A DNA stretch of 64,000 nt from Verrucomicrobiota bacterium (GCA_022709905.1 JAKLHY010000019.1:40690-104689); one strand, 5' to 3'. Shown: positions 25,471 to 33,924, counted from the first letter of the stretch. Notes: generated by a model from the sequence alone, not told the origin. Numbers and translations: made by a program.

Positions 25471-25530
25471 TAAATAACCTGGCCCTTAGTATAGCATTGA
25501 TAAATAACCTGGCCCTTAGTATAGCATTGA
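25471..25530. repeat. Perfect 30-bp tandem duplication
   Basis: The 30-bp unit that begins TAAATAACCTGGCCCTTAGT is present twice head to tail with no mismatch, and ATTGA precedes each copy. It lies between the divergent fmdB-like and vapB genes, where promoters are expected. TAGTATA-like AT-rich boxes inside the unit would then be duplicated too. Confidence 0.85.
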
Positions 25531-25599
25531 TTCATGGGGGATCCCATTGGGATTGGAAACAAGCTCGACTTGCACGGCGTTCTGTGCGACTTTGCGCAC

Positions 25600-25800
25600 A
25601 TGGCAACCAACATAGAACTAAACGAAGTGCTCCTCACAAAAGCGATGAGGCTTGGGGGTATGAAAACAAAGAAAGATGCTGTGAATGAAGCACTTGCGGA
25701 GTATGTCCAGCGTCGAGAACAGCTAAAGATCACCGAGTTATTTGGGGAAGTAGAATTCGAGGAGTCTTTTAATTACAAGGAACAAAGGAAATTGCAGTGA
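25600..25800 (+). CDS. vapB: VapB-type antitoxin
   Basis: A 66-residue protein MATNIELNEVLLTKAMRLGG... with the VapB pattern: a short ribbon-helix-helix-like N-terminus, GMKTKKDAVNEALAEYV and an acidic C-terminal tail that would wrap the toxin (ITELFGEVEFEESFN). The start at 25600 is chosen over a longer frame from 25534 because the family begins this way. It overlaps the toxin start as GTGA. AT content is higher than in surrounding genes, suggesting acquisition by transfer. Confidence 0.88.
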   Translation: MATNIELNEVLLTKAMRLGGMKTKKDAVNEALAEYVQRREQLKITELFGEVEFEESFNYKEQRKLQ

Positions 25801-26204
25801 GAGTGATCGTTGACACGGACGTCTGGTCGGAAGCCTTTCGTAAGGAGGGGCCGAAATCTGAGTGTGTGATCGAGCTGCAGCATCTTATCCAGGAAGGTCG
25901 CATTCAGATGATTGGGATCATTCGGATGGAAATTCTTAGTGGGATTCGCAGTGAGAAGATGTTTCAGGTTTTAAGGGAGAGGCTGGAGGCATTTCCGGAC
26001 AGAGCCTTGGACGCTGAGGTTTTCGAGACTGCAGCACAATTTCTGAACCTGTGCAGAAGCAAGGGCATTCAAGGATCCAACAACGATTTCATCATCTGCG
26101 CTTGTTCGATGCTTTGGAGGATGCCCATCTTATCGAAAGACAAGGACTTTCTCAGTTACCGAAGTGTTCTGCCGATTGAACTGGCGAGACTACGGAATGG
26201 GTGA
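25797..26204 (+). CDS. vapC: VapC-type PIN-domain ribonuclease toxin
   Basis: A 135-residue PIN-domain protein starting with GTG that overlaps the antitoxin stop. Acidic catalytic residues are seen in VDTDVW, RMEILSG, NNDFIICA and SKDKDF. VapC toxins cleave tRNA or rRNA and are neutralised by VapB. The pair lies between mobile or duplicated DNA (30-bp tandem repeat on the left, a MITE on the right). Confidence 0.92.
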   Translation: MRVIVDTDVWSEAFRKEGPKSECVIELQHLIQEGRIQMIGIIRMEILSGIRSEKMFQVLRERLEAFPDRALDAEVFETAAQFLNLCRSKGIQGSNNDFIICACSMLWRMPILSKDKDFLSYRSVLPIELARLRNG

Positions 26205-26647
26205 GCCAGCCGGTGGGGGAACGCTGCGATTGCGACGAACCACAAGAACCGTTCGGGTCAGATCAGACCCACGCGACCCTGTCATCACCTGCCGCGGCGC
26301 TTTCACAGTCGCTTTGCTTGGTCGCTGTAGCGCTTTGTATATCTTAAGCACACCTTAGGACGCATCTATAGGAGTGAGACAACGGGTTGCGCCACTGGGA
26401 TGACTTTATCTACCGCCATTATCCGCAGGCGGGCACAATGTGCGCGCCGATGTTCACCGAGTAGACTAAGACTCTGGACCACATGACCTCCACCGGGAGT
26501 CGTTGCTTCCAGCGGATCGGGCGTGACTTTCTTCTGGATGCGCCAGCATGTCCATCCATGATCCTCAGGCCTGGATGTCTAGCCAAAAGCGATCGCTCTT
26601 CCGGGAGAGCGGGTGATCTCTCCCGGAAAGCAATCCGAGGCGCTTGG
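26205..26647. other. Intergenic region without a recognised gene
   Basis: No supportable gene was found between vapC and the MITE. A strong hairpin with arms TTCCGGGAGA (26599-26608) and TCTCCCGGAA (26619-26628) lies just left of the MITE. It has no U tract on either side. Confidence 0.5.
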
Positions 26648-26648
26648 C

Positions 26649-26925
26649 TAGTGTGGTGTCTGCGAAATACGATGCATTCTGTTGCGCCCAAAATGGCCCG
26701 ATGACGAGGCACGCGGAGGGCGCATCCCCTTGGTGGGGCTGTAACCGACGCGTAACGAAGTCAGCGGGCCATTTTCGGCGCAACCCTCTGGGCGGCCGTT
26801 CTTTTGGCCAGGCACTTCGTTGCGCCTCCCTTACAGATCCATTCGGATATGCGCGGTCGGCGCGCCTCGCTCCTGACCAAAACTCCTGGCCGCAGAATGC
26901 ATCGTATTTCGCAAACACCACACTA
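26649..26925. mobile_element. MITE copy 1 at a CTAG target
   Basis: A 273-bp element (26651-26923) is bordered by TA inside CTAG at both ends. Its ends GTGTGGTGTCTGCGAAATAC and the inverted counterpart match over 31 bp with one difference. A second, inner inverted repeat (TTGCGCC.AAAATGGCCCG) lets the element fold. The sequence is about 97% identical to the element at 30547-30824. TA duplication at CTAG is the known preference of IS630-type transposases, so that family is the likely mover. No transposase is encoded. Confidence 0.88.
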
Positions 26926-27300
26926 GATCAGTTTTTCGGCGCCGTTGTATGCCTCTTCGATGCGCAAGACCGCCGCGGCGATCCCCGGGTGTTTGGCATC
27001 ATGGTGCGCGCGCATGAATTCAAACCGGGGGCCTTCCGTGTGATAAGAGATCGAACCTTTGACCTGGAACGATTTGCGGTTCTTGGTGAGAAACAAGATC
27101 GCGCCCTTGGTCCCGCTCTGGATGTTGGCGCGGGTTTTGCAGAAGTAATTATCCGCCACAACGAAATCGTCGAGGGCATCCAGCCAGATTTCCCCGACGT
27201 AAATCGCGTTGGGGATTCCCGCTTTATCGACGGTGGCAAAGACGGCCGGCCCTTCCCGGTCATTCCATGCCTGAGCCACTCTTACCATGCCGCATGTCAT
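26923..27300 (-). CDS. Pyridoxamine 5'-phosphate oxidase-family flavin split-barrel protein
   Basis: A 125-residue protein with the PNPOx-like split-barrel pattern GPAVFATVDKAGIPNAIYVGEIW and KGAILFLTKNRKSFQVKGSISYH. Such proteins bind FMN or F420 or haem. The stop codon TAG is formed by the CTAG at the edge of MITE copy 1, so the insertion lies exactly at the 3' end and may have changed the last residues (…GAEKLI). It is the last gene of the leftward 27-43 kb block, 93 bp after the ferritin gene. Confidence 0.85.
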   Translation of the reverse strand: MTCGMVRVAQAWNDREGPAVFATVDKAGIPNAIYVGEIWLDALDDFVVADNYFCKTRANIQSGTKGAILFLTKNRKSFQVKGSISYHTEGPRFEFMRAHHDAKHPGIAAAVLRIEEAYNGAEKLI

Positions 27301-27393
27301 AAGCCTGGGCTTTCCTGATTCTGCGCCCGCGCAACCACATCCGTCTTGCGGCGGTGATTGGCGCTTATTCTTTCGGGGATGATGATGATCTGT

Positions 27394-27900
27394 TTAGCAG
27401 GACTTGGCTCGCTGGAGGAGGGTTTCCAAGTCTTCCATTTCCGCTTGGAGATCTTCCTCGTGCTCGACTTCATCCTGGAGAATCTGGAGGACGACGTTGT
27501 AGGTGACAGGATCTTTTTGCATCGTGAGATTCACCAGTGCTTTGTAGGTCATGATGGCGCACTGCTCTCCCTTGATATTCTGTTCGAGCACCGCTTTCAC
27601 GAAGGGATCATCCGGGGCGTCATAGCCGCAGTTGGTATGTTGGTACCAATCCGCGGGTTTGGTGATGGGGATGCCTCCGAGCTGAATGATGCGCTGGGCG
27701 AGCATGTCGGCGTGGCGAAGTTCGTCGGCGGCGTGCTGAGTCAGTTCGGCGATGACCGCCTCCTTCATCGGGCCTTTCACCACTTTGGCGCCAATCCAGT
27801 ACTGATAGTAGGCCAGCCATTCATCCGCGTAAGCCTTGTTGAGCAACGCGATGAGTTCGTTCACATCCATATCGACGATTTGTCTGCCTTTGGTGCCCAT
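27394..27900 (-). CDS. Ferritin-like di-iron protein (bacterioferritin/Dps-type)
   Basis: A 168-residue four-helix protein with ferroxidase-type ligands: E27 in ADEWLAYYQYW, E60 and H63 in DELRHAD, a Glu in NIKGEQCAIM, and EVEHEED in the last helix. GGAA lies at good spacing before the ATG at 27900. It can oxidise and store iron or protect against peroxide. It follows the YeeE pair on the same strand. Confidence 0.88.
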   Translation of the reverse strand: MGTKGRQIVDMDVNELIALLNKAYADEWLAYYQYWIGAKVVKGPMKEAVIAELTQHAADELRHADMLAQRIIQLGGIPITKPADWYQHTNCGYDAPDDPFVKAVLEQNIKGEQCAIMTYKALVNLTMQKDPVTYNVVLQILQDEVEHEEDLQAEMEDLETLLQRAKSC

Positions 27901-27924
27901 TTCAATTTCCTTTCTTATGATGGT

Positions 27925-28452
27925 TTAGAGTTTACGTTTTTCGAACCAGGCAAAGAGCGCGATCGTTCCTGCCCAGAAAATCGGGATGACAATCCAGCGA
28001 GATACGCCCAGCGTTTCCGGCAGGCCGATCTTGCCGTAATCTTTCCATGCCAGGACGCTGGATTTCAAGAGTGGATACAATTCTGCATAGATCGCGGCGC
28101 CAACGATCATTCCGAGGAGAGCGAAGATGGCGTGCCAGCGGCCTTCGCCGATCGCGCCGACCGACGTGCCCGGACAGAATCCCATCACGGCCCATCCGGC
28201 GCCAAACAGGAATCCGCCCAGGAGAACCGCGCCCAGGTTCATGGGCTTGTGGCTGATTTTCAGCGCGCCAAGATCGTTGAGCAGTCCAATGCCAACCATG
28301 CCCACCAGAATGGCCGAGAGCATGAATTTCAAGATGGTCATATCCTCGAGGCGCATCGCGCCGACCTGCTTGTCAAACCGCAATACCCGACCTTTTTGTA
28401 GCAGGAACCCAAACAGAAGGCCTGTGATTAGGCCCAGGAGCAGGCTATTCAT
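27925..28452 (-). CDS. YeeE/YedE-family membrane transporter subunit (second half)
   Basis: A 175-residue membrane protein with about five hydrophobic helices. It has the conserved GFCPGTSVGAIGEG motif, whose cysteine relays thiosulfate in characterised YeeE proteins. The start at 28452 has GAGGAAAA in front and overlaps the partner gene by 8 bp. The two half-size genes together correspond to one full YeeE/TsuA-type sulfur transporter. Confidence 0.87.
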   Translation of the reverse strand: MNSLLLGLITGLLFGFLLQKGRVLRFDKQVGAMRLEDMTILKFMLSAILVGMVGIGLLNDLGALKISHKPMNLGAVLLGGFLFGAGWAVMGFCPGTSVGAIGEGRWHAIFALLGMIVGAAIYAELYPLLKSSVLAWKDYGKIGLPETLGVSRWIVIPIFWAGTIALFAWFEKRKL

Positions 28453-28990
28453 TTTTCCTCCCTCCATACACGAAACGCGCGATCAGAATCCCGGTCCCAA
28501 AAAACATGGCCAAAGCCGCGAAGCCGCTGATCGAAAGCTGCATGAGTCCGCTCAATCCATGACCGCTGGGACAGCCATCCGCCATGCGCGCTCCGATCAT
28601 GGCAACGACCCCTCCGAGGAAAGCCCAGAGGGCGCGTTTGCCGATCGAGTTGCCGAACCGTTTTGCCCATGCGGGAGGCACGCCCTCGTATTTGAAGCTG
28701 CGATCGGTGATCGAGGCGACAAGCGCTCCCCCGAAAATTCCGATTACCAGCATGAACTGCCAGTCCACCTGGACTTTCTCCTTGGCGTAATACTCGTTGT
28801 TGGCTACATGGCCGGCGGCCACGGATCGTTCCAGCAGCCCTGCCGCGCGAACAAAAGTCGTGGAGGCCCCCAAAAAACTGGTCTTGCCCATGACCGCCGT
28901 GGTGGCCCAGGCCGAGGCCACCGCCAGTAAACCGACCAGTGCGCCCGCCAGATAGGGGCTCCAGCCGCCATCTTCAGTTTTCCATTTCAT
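28445..28990 (-). CDS. YeeE/YedE-family membrane transporter subunit (first half)
   Basis: A 181-residue membrane protein of the same family with the cysteine motif MADGCPSGHGLSG. It is followed by its partner with 8-bp overlap. By family knowledge the pair should take up thiosulfate or a related sulfur compound. That fits the persulfide reductase and Fe-S assembly genes upstream in the block. Confidence 0.87.
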   Translation of the reverse strand: MKWKTEDGGWSPYLAGALVGLLAVASAWATTAVMGKTSFLGASTTFVRAAGLLERSVAAGHVANNEYYAKEKVQVDWQFMLVIGIFGGALVASITDRSFKYEGVPPAWAKRFGNSIGKRALWAFLGGVVAMIGARMADGCPSGHGLSGLMQLSISGFAALAMFFGTGILIARFVYGGRKNE

Positions 28991-29086
28991 CTGGGTTGCT
29001 CCTTTCTTTTCTGGGTAGGATTAGATTTGTGTAAAAAACCAGCGCTGTGGAGTGTTCAGGATTCTGCCACGGCGGGCCGGGCGGCG

Positions 29087-29164
29087 TCACGGCAAATTCA
29101 AGGCCGTGGGCGTGATGACTGGGGCTGCTTGAGGATTGCCCTCGGGAGGGACTGGGGTATTCAT
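29087..29164 (-). CDS. Possible 25-residue peptide after the nucleotide-type transporter
   Basis: An ATG at 29164 preceded by AAAGG opens a 25-codon frame (MNTPVPPEGNPQAAPVITPT...), 20 bp after the transporter stop. It is proline-rich with no known match. The only support is the ribosome-binding site and spacing. Confidence 0.2.
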   Translation of the reverse strand: MNTPVPPEGNPQAAPVITPTALNLP

Positions 29165-29184
29165 GGTTGACCTTTTGATGGGAT

Positions 29185-30495
29185 TTACGGTTGGTTTAAG
29201 GGAAGCGCCGAAGGGCGCCCGACAGGGGATGAATTGGGATTGTTGGAAATCGTGGGAGCGGGGGGAATCGACAAACGATTCTGGGCTCGACCCAGAAAAA
29301 CGCCAAGGGACATCCAAACCAAAGCCAATCCAAAGACGGACAACGCGAAGGGGAGCAGCCCCGGGCCAAAGGCGGCCAGAACACGTTCCAGGTGGGCGCC
29401 GGCGGCATCTCCGGACCGATAGCCAAACGTGTCGAGGAATGACTTGGCCTTGTATTTTTCCTGGCGATTCAGGACGGTGAAAAGAGTCTCTTCGGCGGGC
29501 CCGGTAATTCCCTGCTGGGCTGCTCGAAAGAGGGCGTTGACGATGGTGAAGAGCAGGAGGGTGGGAGCCAGGGCCAGGATAGCGGCTCCGCAGAGGCCCA
29601 GGAAGGGGGTTGCCGCCAGGGCGGTTCCCACGCCGGCCACTCGCATGATGCGGCCTGCCAGGAAAGCCTGGGCGAGCAAAGTGGCAATCTGGGTCCACAG
29701 ATTGAGATGCGCGAAGAGAATGGTCTGTTGCTCGGGCGAACTGCTGGCCGCCGCTACCATCCGCAGCCCTGTAAAGTAAAGGAAGGTCGTAATTAATCCG
29801 TTGAGGGCCACGAAACCGCCGATCGCAAGGACATAAGAGGATTGCGCGACCGCCTTCATGCCGGCGAGCCAGGAACCTCCCAGGGACGATCCGTTGATGG
29901 GCGAATGAGTGGATAGGGACCGGGTTCGCGTAAAGGCAAACGAGACCCAGACCGCCACTTCGAGCAGCAAAGCCGCTGGAGGAAAGAGCCATCCGATCCC
30001 CCCGTAACGGACCAGACGCCAGGAAATCAAAGAGCCAACAATGGCTCCGAGACTCCCCCCCAGCGCGATCACCGGGAACAGCCGCTTGCTCTCCGCCAGG
30101 CTGAAGTGATCCGCCATGCTGGCCCAGAACAGAGAAACCACCAGCAGATTGAAGACAGAATGAAATATGTAGTAGCCGCAGGACACCCATTCCCGAAGCC
30201 CCGCCGGCATCAGCACGATGCCAGCGCCAAAGCCCAGCAGAAGCAGGGCGCAGATGCGGAAGACGGCGGCAATCAGCCAGCGGCGCGGAACCCGCGAAGC
30301 CAGCCAACCAAACAAGGGCGTCACCACCAAGGCGAATGCGACTGTCACGAGAAACAACTGGCGGATGCTCTCGATTCCTCGCGCCAATCCAAGCGTGTCC
30401 CGAACCGGCCGCAGGATCATCAAGCTGGTGAGCAATAAGAAGAACAACAGGCCGGCGGCCAGCGCGGAGGGACCTTCGCCCGAATGAACCTCCAT
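29185..30495 (-). CDS. Membrane transporter related to ATP:ADP antiporters (NTT/MFS type)
   Basis: A 436-residue protein with about 12 membrane segments. The start MILRPVRDTLGLARGIESIRQLFLVT-like region resembles nucleotide transporters of the Tlc/AAA family and MFS-type relatives found in Verrucomicrobiota and Chlamydiae. The start at 30495 is chosen because the longer open frame only continues through MITE copy 2. A C-terminal Pro/Ser tail follows. In a free-living cell the substrate is uncertain. Import of nucleotides is one option. Confidence 0.7.
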   Translation of the reverse strand: MEVHSGEGPSALAAGLLFFLLLTSLMILRPVRDTLGLARGIESIRQLFLVTVAFALVVTPLFGWLASRVPRRWLIAAVFRICALLLLGFGAGIVLMPAGLREWVSCGYYIFHSVFNLLVVSLFWASMADHFSLAESKRLFPVIALGGSLGAIVGSLISWRLVRYGGIGWLFPPAALLLEVAVWVSFAFTRTRSLSTHSPINGSSLGGSWLAGMKAVAQSSYVLAIGGFVALNGLITTFLYFTGLRMVAAASSSPEQQTILFAHLNLWTQIATLLAQAFLAGRIMRVAGVGTALAATPFLGLCGAAILALAPTLLLFTIVNALFRAAQQGITGPAEETLFTVLNRQEKYKAKSFLDTFGYRSGDAAGAHLERVLAAFGPGLLPFALSVFGLALVWMSLGVFLGRAQNRLSIPPAPTISNNPNSSPVGRPSALPLNQP

Positions 30496-30546
30496 GCTTT
30501 TTCCAAGCCACTGCCCGAGGCGCTCGCATCCCTGCCGCCCCCGAGC

Positions 30547-30824
30547 TAGTGTGGTGTTTGCGAAATACGATGCATTCTGTTGCGCCCAAAATGGCCCGAA
30601 GACGAGGCACGCGGAGGGCACATCCCCACTGTGGGGCTGTAACCGACGCGTAACGAAGTCAGCGAGCCATTTTCGGCGCAACCCTCTGGGCGGCCGTTCT
30701 TTTGGCCAGGCACTTCGTTGCGCCTCCCTTACAGATCCATTCCGGATATGCGCGGTCGGCGCGCCTCGCTCCTGACCAAAACTCCTGGCCGCAGAATGCA
30801 TCGTATTTCGCAAACACCACACTA
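30547..30824. mobile_element. MITE copy 2 at a CTAG target
   Basis: The second copy is 274 bp (30549-30822) between TA dinucleotides inside CTAG. It has the same 31-bp inverted ends as copy 1 and one extra base in the interior (ATTCCGG versus ATTCGG). It separates the NTT-like transporter from the methyltransferase gene. Spurious frames of neighbouring genes run through it and should be ignored. Confidence 0.88.
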
Positions 30825-30875
30825 GACCACTCCCGAGTTCGGACGGTTGATCCATAGCTGACTTTGAACGGAGTC

Positions 30876-31571
30876 TCATGACACGGGGTTGGACTTCGAC
30901 GATTGAACCGGGACACCCGGCCGCCAGCCGACCAGGAGCTCCTGCATCTTTCCCTTGCGATAACGGGTGGTCCAGCCCGCATCGCGCAACCGTTTTCGTA
31001 GGTCGCTGAAATCGCAGCGATGACATTCGTGGATCTTGCCTTCGGATCGATGGAATCGGGCCATGATTTGAAAGCCGCGAGGACTGAAATCCGCGAGCAC
31101 CAATTTGCCCCCGGGTTTCACGACCCGCCGCATCTCCTCCAGCACCCTTTGGAAATCCGGGATGTGATGGATCGCATTCATGGTGACGATTGCGTCAAAT
31201 GCCGCATCGGGCCAAGGGAGACAGGCGGCGTCCCCGATGACGTATTGAACTCTGTTTTTCACGCCCGCATATTCGATATTCAAACGGGCGTAACGCTGTT
31301 CTTCGGCCGAAATGTCGAGGGTTGTCACGGACGCATCACGGGGAGCCAAGGCCGACAAAAAGCGGCCTTTGCCCGTGCCAATCTCGAGGACGGAACCCTC
31401 CAGGGGCAGGGCCTGGGCCATCACAAACTTGACGCCGGCCGAGGCATCATACCCAAAACGCCGCATCCGGGCATCGCGCGCGGCCAATCGCCGGTGATTG
31501 GCGACGGCCGCCGGACTGCGACGACGCTTGGTGGGTGGACGGCTTCGAAGAGATCTGTCAAGGGATTTCAT
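30876..31571 (-). CDS. Class I SAM-dependent methyltransferase
   Basis: A 231-residue protein with motif I VLEIGTGKGRFLSAL, VTTLDIS, YVIGDAACLPWPDAAFDAIV and MRRVVKPGGKLVLADFS, the typical UbiE-like order. HECHRCDF near the C-terminus may be a metal-binding or structural motif. It begins 2 bp after the CoA-binding gene. The substrate is unknown. Confidence 0.88.
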   Translation of the reverse strand: MKSLDRSLRSRPPTKRRRSPAAVANHRRLAARDARMRRFGYDASAGVKFVMAQALPLEGSVLEIGTGKGRFLSALAPRDASVTTLDISAEEQRYARLNIEYAGVKNRVQYVIGDAACLPWPDAAFDAIVTMNAIHHIPDFQRVLEEMRRVVKPGGKLVLADFSPRGFQIMARFHRSEGKIHECHRCDFSDLRKRLRDAGWTTRYRKGKMQELLVGWRPGVPVQSSKSNPVS

Positions 31572-31573
31572 AG

Positions 31574-31933
31574 CTAAAACTGTCCGGTGGAAAGCATCAC
31601 CAGGGTGCAGGCCCGAAGGGTTTGCGCGCCCCGTTGTTGGAGCCGTTCCTCGAGTTCGGGATTCTCGGCGCCGGGATTGAAGATCACCCGACGGGCGCCG
31701 CTGTTGAGGATGTCCTCCACAATCGGTTGCTGATTGCGGGCGGACAAATACACCGTGATGGTATCGATCGGCGCCGCAATCGCGCCCAAGGAAGCCGCGA
31801 CAGGCGTGTCGTCCACCTTGGTCAGCGCGGGATGCACGGGGTAGGGGGTATGTCCTTTTTCGCGCAGCATCCGCACCGCTTTGTAGCTGTAGCGATCGGG
31901 TTTGTTGCTGGCACCGAGCACGGCGACGTTCAT
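31574..31933 (-). CDS. CoA-binding-domain protein (YccU-like)
   Basis: A 119-residue Rossmann-fold protein: MNVAVLGASNKPDRYSYKAV, PVHPALTKVDDTPVAASL and ARRVIFNPGAENPELEERL match the CoA_binding_2 family. Function in bacteria is not established. It overlaps the radical SAM gene as ATGA and precedes the methyltransferase by 2 bp. Confidence 0.9.
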   Translation of the reverse strand: MNVAVLGASNKPDRYSYKAVRMLREKGHTPYPVHPALTKVDDTPVAASLGAIAAPIDTITVYLSARNQQPIVEDILNSGARRVIFNPGAENPELEERLQQRGAQTLRACTLVMLSTGQF

Positions 31934-32952
31934 GAGATTATTCCTTTCCTGTTTTGGGGTTGCGAATCCATTCCCGCGCGGTTGGGAAACGATGACCGTG
32001 GGCGGGGTTTGTCTGACGAGGACGACCGATAGAACACCGAGGGGCCATGGCGGCTGGTTCGGATGTTTCCCTGGTCTTCCAAGATAGCCAGGAGTTTTAT
32101 GGCTTCCGCGGGTTTCATGCTTAACCCTCGTGCGACATCCTGGACCGTGCAGGGTCGTCGGCGCAAGAGGTCAAGCAGGGTTTTTGTGGAGGATTGCGCC
32201 TCCCGAGGGACACGATGGATGCGAAAGTCGGCGATGACCTCGGCGGGAGGCTTGAACAGCCGGGCCAGCGATTTCAAGCGTTCGGGAGAAACCTGCAAAG
32301 CGTATTCCTCAGCGGGCGGGCGGACCGCGGTGTTCAATTGGACCTTTTCAGGCCGGATTCTCCGGATTCGTTCCGCCATTTGTTGAACGGGAATCCTGAG
32401 GGCCGTGTAGCCGCCCAGCAGCATGACTTCCAGCCAGTATTGGCCCGAGAATTCCTGCCGAAAGACCTCCAATCCCGAAATCAGACGTTCGAAGGTAATC
32501 TCGGGATGGGGACGATTGACGAAGGCAAACCGGGCGGGGTCCGGAGCGTCAAGGGACGGTAGAACAAGATCCGCGGCCTGCAATTGTCTCCGGACTTCCG
32601 GTTGCCAGAGCAAAGAGCCGTTGGTCAGCACGGCCACCGGAATGTCAGTGAGGCGATGGATTGCGTCGATGAGCTCGTCCAACCGGGAATAGAGCGTAGG
32701 TTCGCCCGAGCCGCTAAGTGTAATGTAATCGGGCTTGGTTTCCAGCTGCCGTTCCAACTCATCCAAGACCCCGTCCATCGGCGCCCATTCCTTCCGTTGG
32801 ACGGTGTGACAGGTGGTACGGCCCAGTTGGCAATAGATGCAGTCATAAGTGCAGGTCTTAAAGGGGACCAGATCCACACCGAGTGAGCGGCCTAATCGAC
32901 GGGAGGGCACAGGGCCGAACACATGCTTTGGAGGTTGGATGCGTGATTTCAT
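31930..32952 (-). CDS. Radical SAM protein with C-terminal winged helix
   Basis: A 340-residue protein with the [4Fe-4S]/SAM motif CTYDCIYC (C34, C38, C41), followed by TLSGSGEPTLYSRL and VLTNGSLL, the usual barrel strands. Residues about 260-310 (TLLDLLRRRPCTVQDVARGLSMKPAEAIKL) form a helix-turn-helix. This combination is found in a conserved group of anaerobe radical SAM proteins of unknown substrate. ATGA overlap with the CoA-binding gene shows coupling. Confidence 0.88.
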   Translation of the reverse strand: MKSRIQPPKHVFGPVPSRRLGRSLGVDLVPFKTCTYDCIYCQLGRTTCHTVQRKEWAPMDGVLDELERQLETKPDYITLSGSGEPTLYSRLDELIDAIHRLTDIPVAVLTNGSLLWQPEVRRQLQAADLVLPSLDAPDPARFAFVNRPHPEITFERLISGLEVFRQEFSGQYWLEVMLLGGYTALRIPVQQMAERIRRIRPEKVQLNTAVRPPAEEYALQVSPERLKSLARLFKPPAEVIADFRIHRVPREAQSSTKTLLDLLRRRPCTVQDVARGLSMKPAEAIKLLAILEDQGNIRTSRHGPSVFYRSSSSDKPRPRSSFPNRAGMDSQPQNRKGIIS

Positions 32953-32987
32953 GCTGGAGATCGGGTGGCCGTGTGGATCCTAGTTTG

Positions 32988-33887
32988 TCAATTACCGCGA
33001 ATCATGCGCACCAGTTCATTGGGTCTTTGGTAACCATTGTTGACGGCGATTTCGCGCAGGGTTTGACGAGGGGTAAACTTGATGCCATTGGCTTCGAGGC
33101 GAGCGGATGCCGCCTTGAGATCAATGCCTTCCTCGATGCAGAATTCGCTCAGGGTCTTGCGCCCGGCGCCGCCGCCTCCCTGCCCGCCGGGCCCCTGGCC
33201 CGAACGCCTTTCCCCGTGGTTGGTGGAGCCGACCATGATTTCGTAGATCCGCTGGGCCGGCAGCCGGTTCTGTTTGGCGATCTCACCCATGCGGAGATCG
33301 GGAGCCGCCCCTCTGATGCCGCGCGATTCCAAAACGGAGAGGGCGTTGGTGACCTCGATTCCGGCCTTTTCCGCCAATTCACCCAAGGTCAGCAACTCCG
33401 CATGAGGAATGGGAGGCCGGTCATTCTGGATGTCCCAGCTTTCCCGCAGCGTGTCGGTGAACACCAGAAAGGAGGAGAAAGGCGGAAGTTCCAGGCGCAC
33501 CGCGGCAAAGAGCGCCCCGCACAGAAGCACCCCCGCCAGCCATTCCCGGCGCCAGCCGAACTGCCGGGTTGCCTTGTTTTTGAAGTAACTCATCAAAGGG
33601 CGCCAATTGAGAATGAGGTGGAAAATGGAGGCGACGACGAAGAGGAGGCTGAACCAGATGTGAAGATCGATCCATTGGCTTTTGCGAAGGCCGAGCATGG
33701 ACCAGTCGGTCCAGTTGGCGATGCGGCCCGGAGGGGCGGCCCATAACACGATTCCACTGACCGCCAGCGCCAGGAAGGCCATGGAGACCACCACCGAGGT
33801 CAACGCGCGCCATTGAAACGAGGATTTGGGATTCTGCATCGTGTGGATCGGTTGTTCCGGGTCCTTTGGCGTAATGGGAGTCTTCAT
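32988..33887 (-). CDS. DUF4405-type cytochrome b-like membrane protein with duplicated C-terminal domain
   Basis: A 299-residue protein. The first 140 residues contain four hydrophobic helices with DLHIWFSLLFVVASIFHLILNW, whose histidines could bind haem as in DUF4405/cytochrome b561-like proteins. The C-terminal half has two similar soluble units of about 45 residues (LGELAEKAGIEVTNALSVL... and LSEFCIEEGIDLKAASARL...), separated by a Gly/Gln-rich linker. They look like a duplicated helical domain. It is placed between ZIP and radical SAM genes, so a role in membrane electron transfer for the block is plausible. Confidence 0.72.
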   Translation of the reverse strand: MKTPITPKDPEQPIHTMQNPKSSFQWRALTSVVVSMAFLALAVSGIVLWAAPPGRIANWTDWSMLGLRKSQWIDLHIWFSLLFVVASIFHLILNWRPLMSYFKNKATRQFGWRREWLAGVLLCGALFAAVRLELPPFSSFLVFTDTLRESWDIQNDRPPIPHAELLTLGELAEKAGIEVTNALSVLESRGIRGAAPDLRMGEIAKQNRLPAQRIYEIMVGSTNHGERRSGQGPGGQGGGGAGRKTLSEFCIEEGIDLKAASARLEANGIKFTPRQTLREIAVNNGYQRPNELVRMIRGN

Positions 33888-33924
33888 TTCCGCACTGAGA
33901 ATGACTGAAACATACGATTAAGCA

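Noticed and set aside
25471..25530. Possible CRISPR repeat
   Set aside because: Two adjacent 30-bp units without spacers form a plain tandem duplication. No cas gene is present.
29087..30610. 507-codon minus-strand frame overlapping the NTT-like transporter, and an N-terminal extension of the transporter to 31026
   Set aside because: The first is out of frame with the membrane protein. The extension translates MITE copy 2 and is not protein-coding sequence.
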